Assembly: GCA_020025715.1 (NCBI GenBank)
Contig: JAHHRQ010000009.1
Coordinates: 1 to 43,688, forward strand
Direction of reading: 5' to 3'
Source: Oscillospiraceae bacterium
GTDB lineage: Bacteria; Bacillota; Clostridia; Oscillospirales; Oscillospiraceae
Length of the DNA: 43,688 nt
Part shown: positions 22,915 through 30,712 of the stretch, piece after piece
Numbering within the stretch: position 1 is the first letter of the stretch
Layout: each line of letters opens with the position of its first letter
The notes under the pieces: model-generated
The model's input: only the letters and a program-made list of their open reading frames with translations
Databases searched by the model: none
What the model was told of the DNA's origin: nothing
Made by a program: the position numbers and the translations under genes

Positions 22915-24024
22915 TTACTTGTTGTTTGCGCGGAATTCAGCGACAAGACCGGTGAGAGTATCGTATGCTTCGCGGGAAGAACCGTACTCTTCGATTATCC
23001 AGTCAATAACAGGAGCGCAAGCTTCCTGGAAAGCATCTAAGTCAACAGCGTTCCAAGTAACGCCGTTTTCCTTCAGCATTTCAATCTGAGTAGCTTCGTC
23101 CTCTTCGCACATCTGCTGTTCCCAGTAACCGCACTCTACAGCGCATTCCTCGATGATAGTCTGATACTTCTCAGGGATGGACTGCCAGCAATCCTCGGAG
23201 ATGAAGAGCCAACGAGTAGCAATCAGGTGGTTGGTCTCAGCGACCTTCTTAACCAGCTCGTAAGGCTGACCTGCACCGGCGATGGTGGAGACAGAACCTT
23301 CAAAGCCTTCAACAACACCGGAAGAGATAGCCTGCAGGCATTCGGTGAAGCTCATGGGGTTGGGGGTTGCACCGAGAGCCTCAAGGGTCTTGGTGAACAG
23401 AGGAGAAGAAGTAGCACGCAGAATGTGACCGTTCAGGTCGGAGGGCTTTGTTACGTCAAGGTTGGTAACGACGGAACGGAAACCGAAGGAGTAGTGGGTA
23501 TCCAGAACGTGAATTCCCATCTCTGCCAGTTCATTGCAGATGTTTTCAACAAACTCGGAATCCATAACGTAGTTGTACTCCTCGTTGGTGCTGTACAGCA
23601 TAGGAGCGATAACCATAGCGGCATCGCCTACGTAGTCAGCGAAGAGGGAGGGCTCTTCAAGACCCATCCAGTTTTCACCGTTGACAGCACGGGTAACAGA
23701 GTCACCGTAGCAGTCCAGCTCGTTCTGACCGTGATAGGTAACAGAAACGTGGCCTTCGGTCTTCTCGGTAATCATAGCAGCCAGCTTTTCGGAAGCTTTG
23801 TAGTTCCACTCAGTGGGCTGGAATACGTTAGAGAACTTAATGTCAATGTGGAAGTCGTCGTCAGCAGAAGCCTCAGCGGGTGCATCTGCGGGAGCCTCAG
23901 CGGGTGCATCTGCAGGAGCCTCAGCAGGGGCCTCAGCGGGAGTCTCGGCAGGAGCCTTTTCGCCACAGGCGCAGAGGGCAAATACCATGCAGAGAGCAAG
24001 AATCATTGCGAGAAACTTTTTCAT
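22915..24024 (-). CDS. dctP: TRAP transporter solute-binding lipoprotein, DctP-like
   Basis: A 369-aa receptor. The signal peptide ends in lipobox LCAC with lipidation at Cys20. Residues of about 23-52 are an Ala/Pro/Glu repeat linker (APAEAPADAPAEA type) that would hold the domain away from the membrane. The DctP fold follows, with WNYKASEKLAAMI, LNGHILRATSSPLFTKTLEALGATPNPMSFTE and ISSGVVEGFEGSVS. The conserved substrate-gripping arginine is likely in HILRATSS. The gene heads the dctPQM operon behind a long leader. The substrate is unknown. Confidence 0.94.
   Translation of the reverse strand: MKKFLAMILALCMVFALCACGEKAPAETPAEAPAEAPADAPAEAPADAPAEASADDDFHIDIKFSNVFQPTEWNYKASEKLAAMITEKTEGHVSVTYHGQNELDCYGDSVTRAVNGENWMGLEEPSLFADYVGDAAMVIAPMLYSTNEEYNYVMDSEFVENICNELAEMGIHVLDTHYSFGFRSVVTNLDVTKPSDLNGHILRATSSPLFTKTLEALGATPNPMSFTECLQAISSGVVEGFEGSVSTIAGAGQPYELVKKVAETNHLIATRWLFISEDCWQSIPEKYQTIIEECAVECGYWEQQMCEEDEATQIEMLKENGVTWNAVDLDAFQEACAPVIDWIIEEYGSSREAYDTLTGLVAEFRANNK
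23873..23958 (-). repeat. Low-complexity repeat encoding the Ala/Pro linker of DctP
   Basis: Imperfect 12-24 bp repeats built on gcctcagcggg / gcatctgc units encode the APAEAPAD linker. Such coding repeats can expand or contract. Confidence 0.75.
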
Positions 24025-24092
24025 AATTTCGTCTCCTCAGAATATAGATTTTTGTAACTTGCTGCCATTTCTTTTTGAAGTTTTAGCCATAA

Positions 24093-24140
24093 AGTAAAAA
24101 CACAGCGGAAAAATATGCAAAAACATATTTCCCAAGCTGT
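24093..24140 (-). terminator. Attenuator-like terminator in the dctP leader
   Basis: In the transcript from the promoter at 24274-24301, acagc / gctgt (24102-24140) encloses a second stem gggaaatatg / catattttcc-like, and a GTTTTTACTTT run follows. A further GC-rich hairpin, agcggg / cccgct, lies earlier in the leader at 24182-24197. Together they suggest conditional termination before dctP. Confidence 0.55.
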
Positions 24141-24273
24141 AAATTTTGAAGTATTTTGAGTTTGGCTTTTAATTTGTGTTCAGCGGGCCGCCCCGCTTCG
24201 ATGTGCCGTAAAACAAAGCTACAAATATGTCTAAACTTTTAAAAATAAATGAGCAGTTTGTTAACTATATACA

Positions 24274-24301
24274 ATTATATATGTAAATATATGTTTGTCA
24301 A
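24274..24301 (-). promoter_or_regulatory. Promoter of dctPQM
   Basis: Minus strand -35 TTGACA (24296-24301, perfect), 16-bp spacer, -10 TATAAT (24274-24279, perfect). The leader to dctP is about 240 nt. Confidence 0.8.
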
Positions 24302-24412
24302 CATGTGCCAATTCATTTTAGGAACATTCAATAGTTTATGCTGCCTATTTTTGGCAATATTTAAAATTTGACAATCTTTTAGTGCTAAATTCACTAAAAA
24401 TATTCAGGTTAG

Positions 24413-24441
24413 TTGATATGAAAGAGGTGTTATGGTATATT
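24413..24441 (+). promoter_or_regulatory. Promoter of the YcxB-like gene
   Basis: -35 TTGATA (24413-24418), 17-bp spacer, -10 TATATT (24436-24441). Confidence 0.7.
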
Positions 24442-24472
24442 ATAACTAAAAAAGACATTATGGAGCAAAGAT

Positions 24473-25048
24473 ATGAAGAAATTTGAAAGCACAATAAAAC
24501 ACACTGAGGAAAGTCTTACAGGGCTGGCTCATATGCAGTATGATTTGTTTTGTGCTACCGACAGAAATGTAAAGACCCTCATTTCCATTTGTCTCTTTGC
24601 TGTGGGAGCATTGAATGTGTCGAAATGGTGGGGGCTGCTGCTTATTGCATACGGCAGTTATCTTTTTTCATCTAAGTACGCCGCCGCAAACAGAACAGCC
24701 CGGCAGATATTCCAGCAGCTTAAACAAGCAGACGGGGGGTTCCCTTCGTCTAAGTATATATTTGAAGAAAATAAAATGAGGGTAATAACCCTGCCGAATA
24801 ATTCGGAGCTTGAGCCGCTGCCTTATTCAAAAGTAGAAGGTCTGGGTGAAGATTTTGATAATTTTTATATTTTCCGGAACCGTTATGGCGGATATGTGAT
24901 ACCCAAATCCGAGCTGGGAGAAGATAAAGATGCGTTCAAAAGCTTTATAGAGACAAAAACCGGAAAAATTTTCCGTAATCGTCATTCAAGATTTGTCGGT
25001 CTGCGTCAGTGGCTTCGCAAGAGAGAAAACGAGCCATATCATCTTTGA
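24473..25048 (+). CDS. YcxB-like membrane protein
   Basis: A 191-aa protein with two adjacent hydrophobic segments (about 34-65), then a cytosolic domain. The C-terminal pattern NFYIFRNRYGGYVIPKSELGEDKDAFKSFIETKTGK is typical of YcxB-like proteins, where a PH-like domain follows two membrane helices. The function is unknown. GGAG lies 7 nt before the ATG. It is monocistronic, with its own promoter and terminator. Confidence 0.75.
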   Translation: MKKFESTIKHTEESLTGLAHMQYDLFCATDRNVKTLISICLFAVGALNVSKWWGLLLIAYGSYLFSSKYAAANRTARQIFQQLKQADGGFPSSKYIFEENKMRVITLPNNSELEPLPYSKVEGLGEDFDNFYIFRNRYGGYVIPKSELGEDKDAFKSFIETKTGKIFRNRHSRFVGLRQWLRKRENEPYHL

Positions 25049-25093
25049 ACATTAAAAATCCTTCTGAAGCAACAGAGTTCGTTAAGTTCACAA

Positions 25094-25132
25094 AAAAAGG
25101 AACGTATCATAAGCTGATACGTTCCTTTTTTG
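25094..25132. terminator. Terminator of the YcxB-like gene
   Basis: Stem aaaggaacgtatca / tgatacgttccttt with flanking A and T runs; bidirectional. Confidence 0.9.
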
Positions 25133-25165
25133 TTGTACTTTTATGTAACCGGACTGTTTTAAAAG

Positions 25166-25444
25166 TTAATGGTCGTTTTTCTTAAAAAGGGAAATGCCGT
25201 TAATAAGTACGGAGGCCGCTGTAAGCACCCACAGAGCCTTTGACATTGTGGGTACAACATCCATAAGAGCGACCCAGTCCTCGTTTAAAATCCATTTTGC
25301 GTCCATGCTGTAAAAAGCACACAGGGTCAGGGCGGTTAAAGAGAGGCTTGTGTAGCGAAACCATTTTGCATCCTTGTTTTGAGAATACCGGACCAGATTC
25401 AGTATCGCCGTAATGATTGCAGCAAGACCTAATATCATCCACAT
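25166..25444 (-). CDS. Small three-helix membrane protein, unrecognised
   Basis: A 92-aa protein with hydrophobic stretches at about 2-18, 28-45 and 68-87 and a basic C-terminus (FKKNDH). An aggaa site precedes the ATG at 25444. It lies downstream of the dnaJ terminator and convergent to the YcxB-like gene. No family recognised. Confidence 0.65.
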   Translation of the reverse strand: MWMILGLAAIITAILNLVRYSQNKDAKWFRYTSLSLTALTLCAFYSMDAKWILNEDWVALMDVVPTMSKALWVLTAASVLINGISLFKKNDH

Positions 25445-25549
25445 GGCTGTAATTCCTTTCCTTATTTTTAACGGAAAATGTTATCTGTCTGCTGACTATA
25501 TCATATCTCTGCGCCGACTTCAATTCAGTTAATCTAAAAATGACCGTAA

Positions 25550-25583
25550 AAAAAAGACTGTGAAAATCTTTCACAGTCTTTTA
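25550..25583 (-). terminator. Terminator of the hrcA-grpE-dnaK-dnaJ operon
   Basis: Stem aaagactgtgaa / ttcacagtcttt followed on the minus strand by a T8-9 run, directly after the dnaJ stop. Confidence 0.9.
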
Positions 25584-25587
25584 AGCT

Positions 25588-26718
25588 TTATTTTTTATGT
25601 TTCCCGAATATGCCTGTTTTTCCGCCGCCGAGATCGGTTTCACCCATGGAGCTTGCAAAGGCTCTCAGATGCTCTTTCTGAGAGTTTGTAAGACTTCTGG
25701 GAACGGTGATGCTGACGGTTATGAACTGATCGCCGCGACCGCCGCCGCGGAGGTAGGGGATACCCTTGCCGCGGAGTCTGAATACAGCACCGGGCTGAGT
25801 GCCTTCGGGAATGGTGAGCTTAACCTTGCCGTCCAGAGTGGGAACTTCAATATCTGCACCCAGAGCTGCCTGAGCAAAGCTTATCTCCTGATTTAAAAGC
25901 ACGGAGCTTCCGTCACGCTCAAAGCTGGCGTGGGGACGGACAATAACGGAAACTCTCAGATCACCGGCAGGACCGCCGTTTACACCGGCATTGCCCTTTC
26001 CGGAAATGGAAAGAGTCTGACCGTCGTCAATACCTGCGGGAATTTTAATTTTAACCTTGCGCTGACGGCGCACCTTGCCCAGACCCTTACAGGTCTTGCA
26101 GGGCTGGTGGATAACCTTACCTGAACCGTGGCACTTGGGGCATGGAGATGTGGACTGAGCCATGCCGAAGGGGGTTCGCTGAGTGGTACGGATAGTACCG
26201 GTGCCCTTACAGTCGGGGCATACCTCGGCAGTTGTGCCGGGGGCGCAGCCGGTACCGTTACATTCGGTACATGTCTCAATGGGAGTGATAGTTACTTCCT
26301 TCTCGCATCCGAAGGCTGCCTCCTCAAAGCTTATGTTCACGGTGGTTCTTAAATCGTCGCCGCGTCTTGGGGCGTTGGGGTTTCTGGATGTACGTCCGCC
26401 GCCGAATCCGAATATATCTCCGAATATGTCTCCCAGATCGCTGAAACCGCCGAAACCGCCGAATCCGCCGCCGCCGAAACCGGCGTTGGGATCGAAGGCT
26501 GCATGGCCGTACTGGTCGTACTTTTTCCGCTTTTCTTCGTCGGACAGTACCTCATAGGCCTCGTTTGCCTCTTTGAAGCGCTCCTCACATTCCTTGTCAC
26601 CGGGGTGCAGGTCCGGGTGGTTTGCCTTGGTAATCTTTCTGTATGCCTTTTTTATTTCATCTGCTGTGGCGCCTTTTTCCACACCCAGCACTTCATAATA
26701 GTCTCTTTTTTCAGCCAT
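25588..26718 (-). CDS. dnaJ: Chaperone DnaJ
   Basis: A 376-aa class A J-protein. The J domain (YYEVLGVEKGATADEIKKAYRK) contains HPD, which stimulates DnaK's ATPase. Then come a Gly/Phe-rich region (GFGGGGFGGFGGF) and the zinc-binding domain with four repeats: CTECNGTG, CPDCKGTG, CPKCHGSG and CKTCKGLG. The substrate-binding C-terminal domains follow. It is last in the heat-shock operon, 91 nt after dnaK with a hairpin between. Confidence 0.97.
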   Translation of the reverse strand: MAEKRDYYEVLGVEKGATADEIKKAYRKITKANHPDLHPGDKECEERFKEANEAYEVLSDEEKRKKYDQYGHAAFDPNAGFGGGGFGGFGGFSDLGDIFGDIFGFGGGRTSRNPNAPRRGDDLRTTVNISFEEAAFGCEKEVTITPIETCTECNGTGCAPGTTAEVCPDCKGTGTIRTTQRTPFGMAQSTSPCPKCHGSGKVIHQPCKTCKGLGKVRRQRKVKIKIPAGIDDGQTLSISGKGNAGVNGGPAGDLRVSVIVRPHASFERDGSSVLLNQEISFAQAALGADIEVPTLDGKVKLTIPEGTQPGAVFRLRGKGIPYLRGGGRGDQFITVSITVPRSLTNSQKEHLRAFASSMGETDLGGGKTGIFGKHKK

Positions 26719-26750
26719 AAAGCCCTCCTGTCTACTTCCTTTTTACACGC

Positions 26751-26782
26751 CATTAAGGCGGGGAATAATCCTCGCCTTAATG
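26751..26782 (-). other. Intercistronic hairpin between dnaK and dnaJ
   Basis: Stem cattaaggcg / cgccttaatg with an internal gg/cc pair; no U-tract follows in the direction of transcription. It may mark an mRNA processing or stability site, allowing different levels of DnaK and DnaJ. Confidence 0.6.
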
Positions 26783-26809
26783 ACCGGAAGTTATATGAAA
26801 GATTGGGGA

Positions 26810-28669
26810 TTATTTATTGTCGTCATCGACTACGGTGTAGTCAGCGTCGTAGTAATCCTGAGATCCGGAGTTATTTGCACCGCCGGTGGGGCCGCCCTGT
26901 GCCTGAGAGGGATCAAATCCCTGACCGGGCTGACCGCCCTGAGCCTGATACATCTTCTCGGAAACCTTGTAGAAGGCCTGAGTCAGTTCCTCGGTGGCGC
27001 TCTTTATAGCTGCGGTATCGGTGCCGGTGAGAGCAGTCTTTAATGCACCCAGCTTTGCTTCAACATCGGACTTGTCAGCGGGATCAAGCTTGTCGCCCAT
27101 CTCGGAGAGAGTCTTTTCGGTCTGGTAAACCATCTGGTCGCCCTGGTTGCGGACATCAACCTCTTCCTTGCGCTTTGCGTCCTCAGCTGCGTACATCTCA
27201 GCCTCTTTAACAGCCTTGTCGATGTCTTCCTTGGACATGTTGGAGGAAGCGGTAATGGTGATGTGCTGCTCCTTGCCGGTGCCCAGATCCTTAGCGGAGA
27301 CGTTGACGATACCGTTAGCGTCGATGTCGAAGGAAACCTCTATCTGAGGAACACCGCGGCGTGCAGGAGCAATGCCGTCCAGATTGAAGCGGCCGAGGCT
27401 CTTGTTGTAAGCTGCCATCTCGCGCTCACCCTGCAGAACGTTTACTTCAACAGAAGTCTGGTTATCAGCAGCGGTGGAGAATACCTGGCTCTTACGGGTA
27501 GGAATGGAGGTGTTGCGCTCGATGAGCTTGGTGCAGACACCGCCCAGAGTTTCAATACCCAGAGACAGAGGAGTAACATCAACCAGAACTATGCCCTCAA
27601 CGTCGCCGGAGAGAACACCGCCCTGAATGGAAGCACCCATTGCAACACATTCATCGGGGTTGATGCCCTTGAAGCCTTCCTTACCGACAATGGACTTAAC
27701 CATTTCCTGAACTGCGGGGATACGGCTAGAACCGCCGACCAGCAGAACCTTGGTGATGTCGCTGGGCTGGAGACCGGAGTCGGACAGAGCCTGACGGACA
27801 GGGCCCATGGTCTTTTCAACAAGGTGGTGAGTGAGCTCATTGAACTTAGCTCTGGTAAGAGTGATGTCAAGGTGCTTGGGGCCGGTAGCATCAGCAGTGA
27901 TGTAAGGCAGGTTAATGTTGGAGGTGGTAACACCGGACAGCTCAACCTTTGCCTTCTCAGCAGCCTCACGCAGTCTCTGCATTGCAACCTTATCGGTGCT
28001 CAGGTCAACGCCTTCTGCCTTCTTGAACTCTTCAACAAGGTACTTGGTGATGCATTCATCGAAGTCATCGCCGCCCAGACGGTTGTTACCGGCAGTAGCC
28101 AGAACATCGATAACGCCGTCACCGATTTCCAGAACGGATACATCGAAGGTACCGCCGCCGAGGTCGTAAACCATGATCTTCTGGTCGTTTTCCTTATCCA
28201 GACCGTAAGCAAGAGCTGCTGCGGTAGGCTCGTTTATGATACGCTTGACTTCCAGACCTGCAATCTTACCTGCGTCCTTGGTTGCCTGACGCTGAGCGTC
28301 GGTGAAGTAAGCAGGAACGGTGATAACTGCCTCGGAGACAGTCTGTCCCAGATATGCCTCAGCATCGGATTTCAGCTTCTGGAGAATCATTGCGGAAATT
28401 TCCTGAGGAGTGTAGCTCTTACCGTCAACGGTTACTTTGTAGTCAGTACCCATTTCACGCTTGATGGAAGAAATGGTGCGGTCGGGGTTGGTGATAGCCT
28501 GACGCTTTGCAACCTGACCTACCATACGCTCACCGGTCTTTGCAAATGCAACTACGGAAGGGGTGGTTCTTGCACCCTCAGCGTTGGGGATGACGACGGT
28601 TTCTCCGCCTTCCATAACGGAGACACAGCTGTTAGTAGTACCTAAATCTATACCTATTATTTTACCCAT
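26810..28669 (-). CDS. dnaK: Chaperone DnaK (Hsp70)
   Basis: A 619-aa Hsp70. The ATPase domain begins GKIIGIDLGTTNSCV and includes VYDLGGGTFDVSVL and VLLVGGSSRIPAVQ. The interdomain linker lies near VEGIVLVDVTPLSLGIETLGG, and the peptide-binding domain and helical lid follow. The acidic tail ends in DADYTVVDDD, close to the usual EEVD-like bacterial ending. GGAGG precedes the ATG. It works with the GrpE and DnaJ encoded on either side. Confidence 0.98.
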   Translation of the reverse strand: MGKIIGIDLGTTNSCVSVMEGGETVVIPNAEGARTTPSVVAFAKTGERMVGQVAKRQAITNPDRTISSIKREMGTDYKVTVDGKSYTPQEISAMILQKLKSDAEAYLGQTVSEAVITVPAYFTDAQRQATKDAGKIAGLEVKRIINEPTAAALAYGLDKENDQKIMVYDLGGGTFDVSVLEIGDGVIDVLATAGNNRLGGDDFDECITKYLVEEFKKAEGVDLSTDKVAMQRLREAAEKAKVELSGVTTSNINLPYITADATGPKHLDITLTRAKFNELTHHLVEKTMGPVRQALSDSGLQPSDITKVLLVGGSSRIPAVQEMVKSIVGKEGFKGINPDECVAMGASIQGGVLSGDVEGIVLVDVTPLSLGIETLGGVCTKLIERNTSIPTRKSQVFSTAADNQTSVEVNVLQGEREMAAYNKSLGRFNLDGIAPARRGVPQIEVSFDIDANGIVNVSAKDLGTGKEQHITITASSNMSKEDIDKAVKEAEMYAAEDAKRKEEVDVRNQGDQMVYQTEKTLSEMGDKLDPADKSDVEAKLGALKTALTGTDTAAIKSATEELTQAFYKVSEKMYQAQGGQPGQGFDPSQAQGGPTGGANNSGSQDYYDADYTVVDDDNK

Positions 28670-28738
28670 TGTAATTTCCTCCTGTATATGAGATTGGTTT
28701 GAATACTTATTTATATATAAAATTAAAGCGTTTAAGCT

Positions 28739-29311
28739 TTAGTTTGCCACTTTTACCATGGAGAAGCGGATGACCTTATCTCCAAGTGTGAAGCCTTTCT
28801 GGAAAACTTCAACGATTTCATTTTCGCCCTTTTCCTCATCATCAACGTGCATTACTGCGTTATGAAGATTGGGGTCGAACTTTTCGCCTACATCGTCTAT
28901 CTTGCTGACCCCCAGACCCTCAAGAGTCTTCATGAACTGGGCCATAATCATCTCAACGCCCTTGGCGTAGGCTTTGTCGGCAGTCTCCTGAGCGATTGCA
29001 CGCTCAAGGTTATCGTAGACGGGAAGGAAAGCATTTACGGCGTTTGCCTTAACATCGGCATAAAGCTCTGTCTTTTCCTTCTGGCTGCGGCGGCGGAAGT
29101 TATCATACTCAGCGCAGAGTCTTAAATACTTGTCGTTGAGAGCTGCTAATTCATCGTCGGCAGAGGGCTTCTTTTCGGCTTCCTCAACCTTGACCTCTTC
29201 TTCCTTGGTTTCCTCAACCTTGGGTTCTTCGGCCTTTTCTTCCTTTACCTTGGCATCTTCCTCAGTATGAGGAGCGGTGTCTTTCTTTTCTTTTTTATTA
29301 TCTTTACTCAT
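28739..29311 (-). CDS. grpE: Nucleotide exchange factor GrpE
   Basis: A 190-aa co-chaperone that releases ADP from DnaK. The N-terminal 60 residues are low-complexity and Lys/Glu-rich. The family core starts at LNDKYLRLCAEYDNFRRRSQKEK (coiled coil) and ends with the beta domain FDPNLHNAVMHV ... GFTLGDKVIRFSMVKVAN. The ATG at 29311 is preferred: GGGAG lies 9 nt upstream, whereas an ATG at 29320 abuts that site. It overlaps the end of hrcA by 8 nt. Confidence 0.96.
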   Translation of the reverse strand: MSKDNKKEKKDTAPHTEEDAKVKEEKAEEPKVEETKEEEVKVEEAEKKPSADDELAALNDKYLRLCAEYDNFRRRSQKEKTELYADVKANAVNAFLPVYDNLERAIAQETADKAYAKGVEMIMAQFMKTLEGLGVSKIDDVGEKFDPNLHNAVMHVDDEEKGENEIVEVFQKGFTLGDKVIRFSMVKVAN

Positions 29312-30392
29312 TGGGCTCATCTCCCTTTATTATCAATTTATTGTGCATACCCTCCGGCGGGGCTTCGCCTCCGCCCAGCCTCCGGGAAAGTCCGGCGGCA
29401 AGGAAACTCAGCTTTGCGGCAACTGCGGAGTAATCCATTCTTGTAGGGCCTACTATTCCGATAAGTCCTCTGGTATTATCTCCCGCATCGTAGCTGGCAA
29501 GCACAACGCTTGAGTCTTTAAGCTCTTCCGCCACGTTTTCAGGGCCTATAAGCACCCGAACCTCTTCGCTGCCCTCCATACTTCCGGAGGGAGGCAGGAT
29601 GTATTCACCGCCTGCTGCCAGATAGTTCATAAGCTTGTGGGCTTTATCGGGGTCCCTGTATTCGGGCAGATTCAAAAGCCTGTTTGCACCGGAAATTGCG
29701 GTTTCCGGAGTGTTGGCCTCGTTTAATACCTCTATGGCGAAAGCCGCTATCACTGAGGTGAGACCCATGGTGTCGTCTGATGCCCTCTCGGTGGCGTTTA
29801 TTAACGCCGGGGTTATCTTATCCTCTGTAATTCCGGTAAAGCTGGAATTGAAAAGGGAGGAGAGACGCTGCACCATGTTCTGATCCACTGATATTGGCAA
29901 GTGGACAAGCTTGTTTTTAACAGTGTTGCCGCTGAGCATTACCACTATTATAAAGGTGTTGGCATCCACATAAATAAGGTCGAAACGCTTAATTGTGGGT
30001 GTCTGCTGAGCGGTAAGAGCCAGTGCCGGATAATCGGTAAGCTGGGAGGCAAGCTTGCTGACGTTTGAAATGGTATCATCAAGCTCCTGAAGCTTCTGGT
30101 TTAAACGGCGGTTCAGGTCTTCGGTTTCCTCAATGGAAAAACGCTGTTTTTCCATAAGCTCGTTTACATACATCCGGTAGCCCATGGGAGTGGGTACGCG
30201 GCCCGCTGAGGTGTGGGGCTGCTCCAGATAACCGAGAGCTACAAGCTCTGCCAGCTCATTTCTGATAGTGGCGGAGGAACATCCAAGCCCGGCATTCTCG
30301 GCAATGACTTTGCTGCCTACCGGCTCGGCAGTGTGGATATATTCATCTACAACTGCCGCAAGTATTTTCTTTTTTCGCTCGCTGATTTCCAT
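29304..30392 (-). CDS. hrcA: Heat-inducible transcription repressor HrcA
   Basis: A 362-aa repressor. The N-terminal winged helix (SERKKKILAAVVDEYIHTAEPVGSK, SSATIRNELAELVALGYLEQPHTSAGRVPT) is characteristic. A GAF-like dimerisation region follows, ending with GIVGPTRMDYSAVAAKLSFLA. It binds CIRCE operators with help from GroEL. It is first in its own operon behind a promoter that overlaps a CIRCE element, so it is self-regulated. Its Shine-Dalgarno is weak. Confidence 0.97.
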   Translation of the reverse strand: MEISERKKKILAAVVDEYIHTAEPVGSKVIAENAGLGCSSATIRNELAELVALGYLEQPHTSAGRVPTPMGYRMYVNELMEKQRFSIEETEDLNRRLNQKLQELDDTISNVSKLASQLTDYPALALTAQQTPTIKRFDLIYVDANTFIIVVMLSGNTVKNKLVHLPISVDQNMVQRLSSLFNSSFTGITEDKITPALINATERASDDTMGLTSVIAAFAIEVLNEANTPETAISGANRLLNLPEYRDPDKAHKLMNYLAAGGEYILPPSGSMEGSEEVRVLIGPENVAEELKDSSVVLASYDAGDNTRGLIGIVGPTRMDYSAVAAKLSFLAAGLSRRLGGGEAPPEGMHNKLIIKGDEPNE

Positions 30393-30437
30393 TTAAAATA
30401 CCTGCGCTCCTTCGTTAGCACTCTCATTGCCTGACTG

Positions 30438-30464
30438 TTGGCACTCTTAACTGTCGAGTGCTAA
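30438..30464. promoter_or_regulatory. CIRCE operator of the hrcA operon
   Basis: TTGGCACTC, 9 nt, GAGTGCTAA: one mismatch from the canonical TTAGCACTC-N9-GAGTGCTAA. It overlaps the -10 element by two bases and covers the start site. A further perfect half-site TTAGCACTC lies at 30415-30423, downstream in the transcript. Confidence 0.92.
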
Positions 30465-30491
30465 TATACCACCGGGCATGTGCTTTGTCAA
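30463..30491 (-). promoter_or_regulatory. Vegetative promoter of hrcA-grpE-dnaK-dnaJ
   Basis: Minus strand -35 TTGACA (30486-30491), 17-bp spacer, -10 TATATT (30463-30468), adjoining CIRCE. Confidence 0.9.
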
Positions 30492-30712
30492 TAGTTTCGC
30501 CGGTTTTGATTTATAAAATTCACAGTTTGGAAATATAAAAATAAATTTTGAAATTTGCCATCAAGTATACAAAATCTATACAAAAACTATGCAGAAGTGA
30601 TACAAAGAAAGATTACAATACGTTTATACACGGTACGGCAGAAAAATTTTGTTACTTTTACGATTATTTGCCGTAATTTAAAGTAGAGACAAAGAAGAAA
30701 GGAAGTAAAGGC

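Noticed and set aside
23873..23958. Repeats that could be mistaken for a CRISPR or tandem array
   Set aside because: They lie inside dctP and encode an Ala/Pro linker; there are no spacers or cas genes.
27263..28645. Long plus-strand open frame (460 aa) antisense to dnaK
   Set aside because: It mirrors the codon pattern of dnaK, has no ribosome binding site and encodes no recognisable protein; dnaK is certain.
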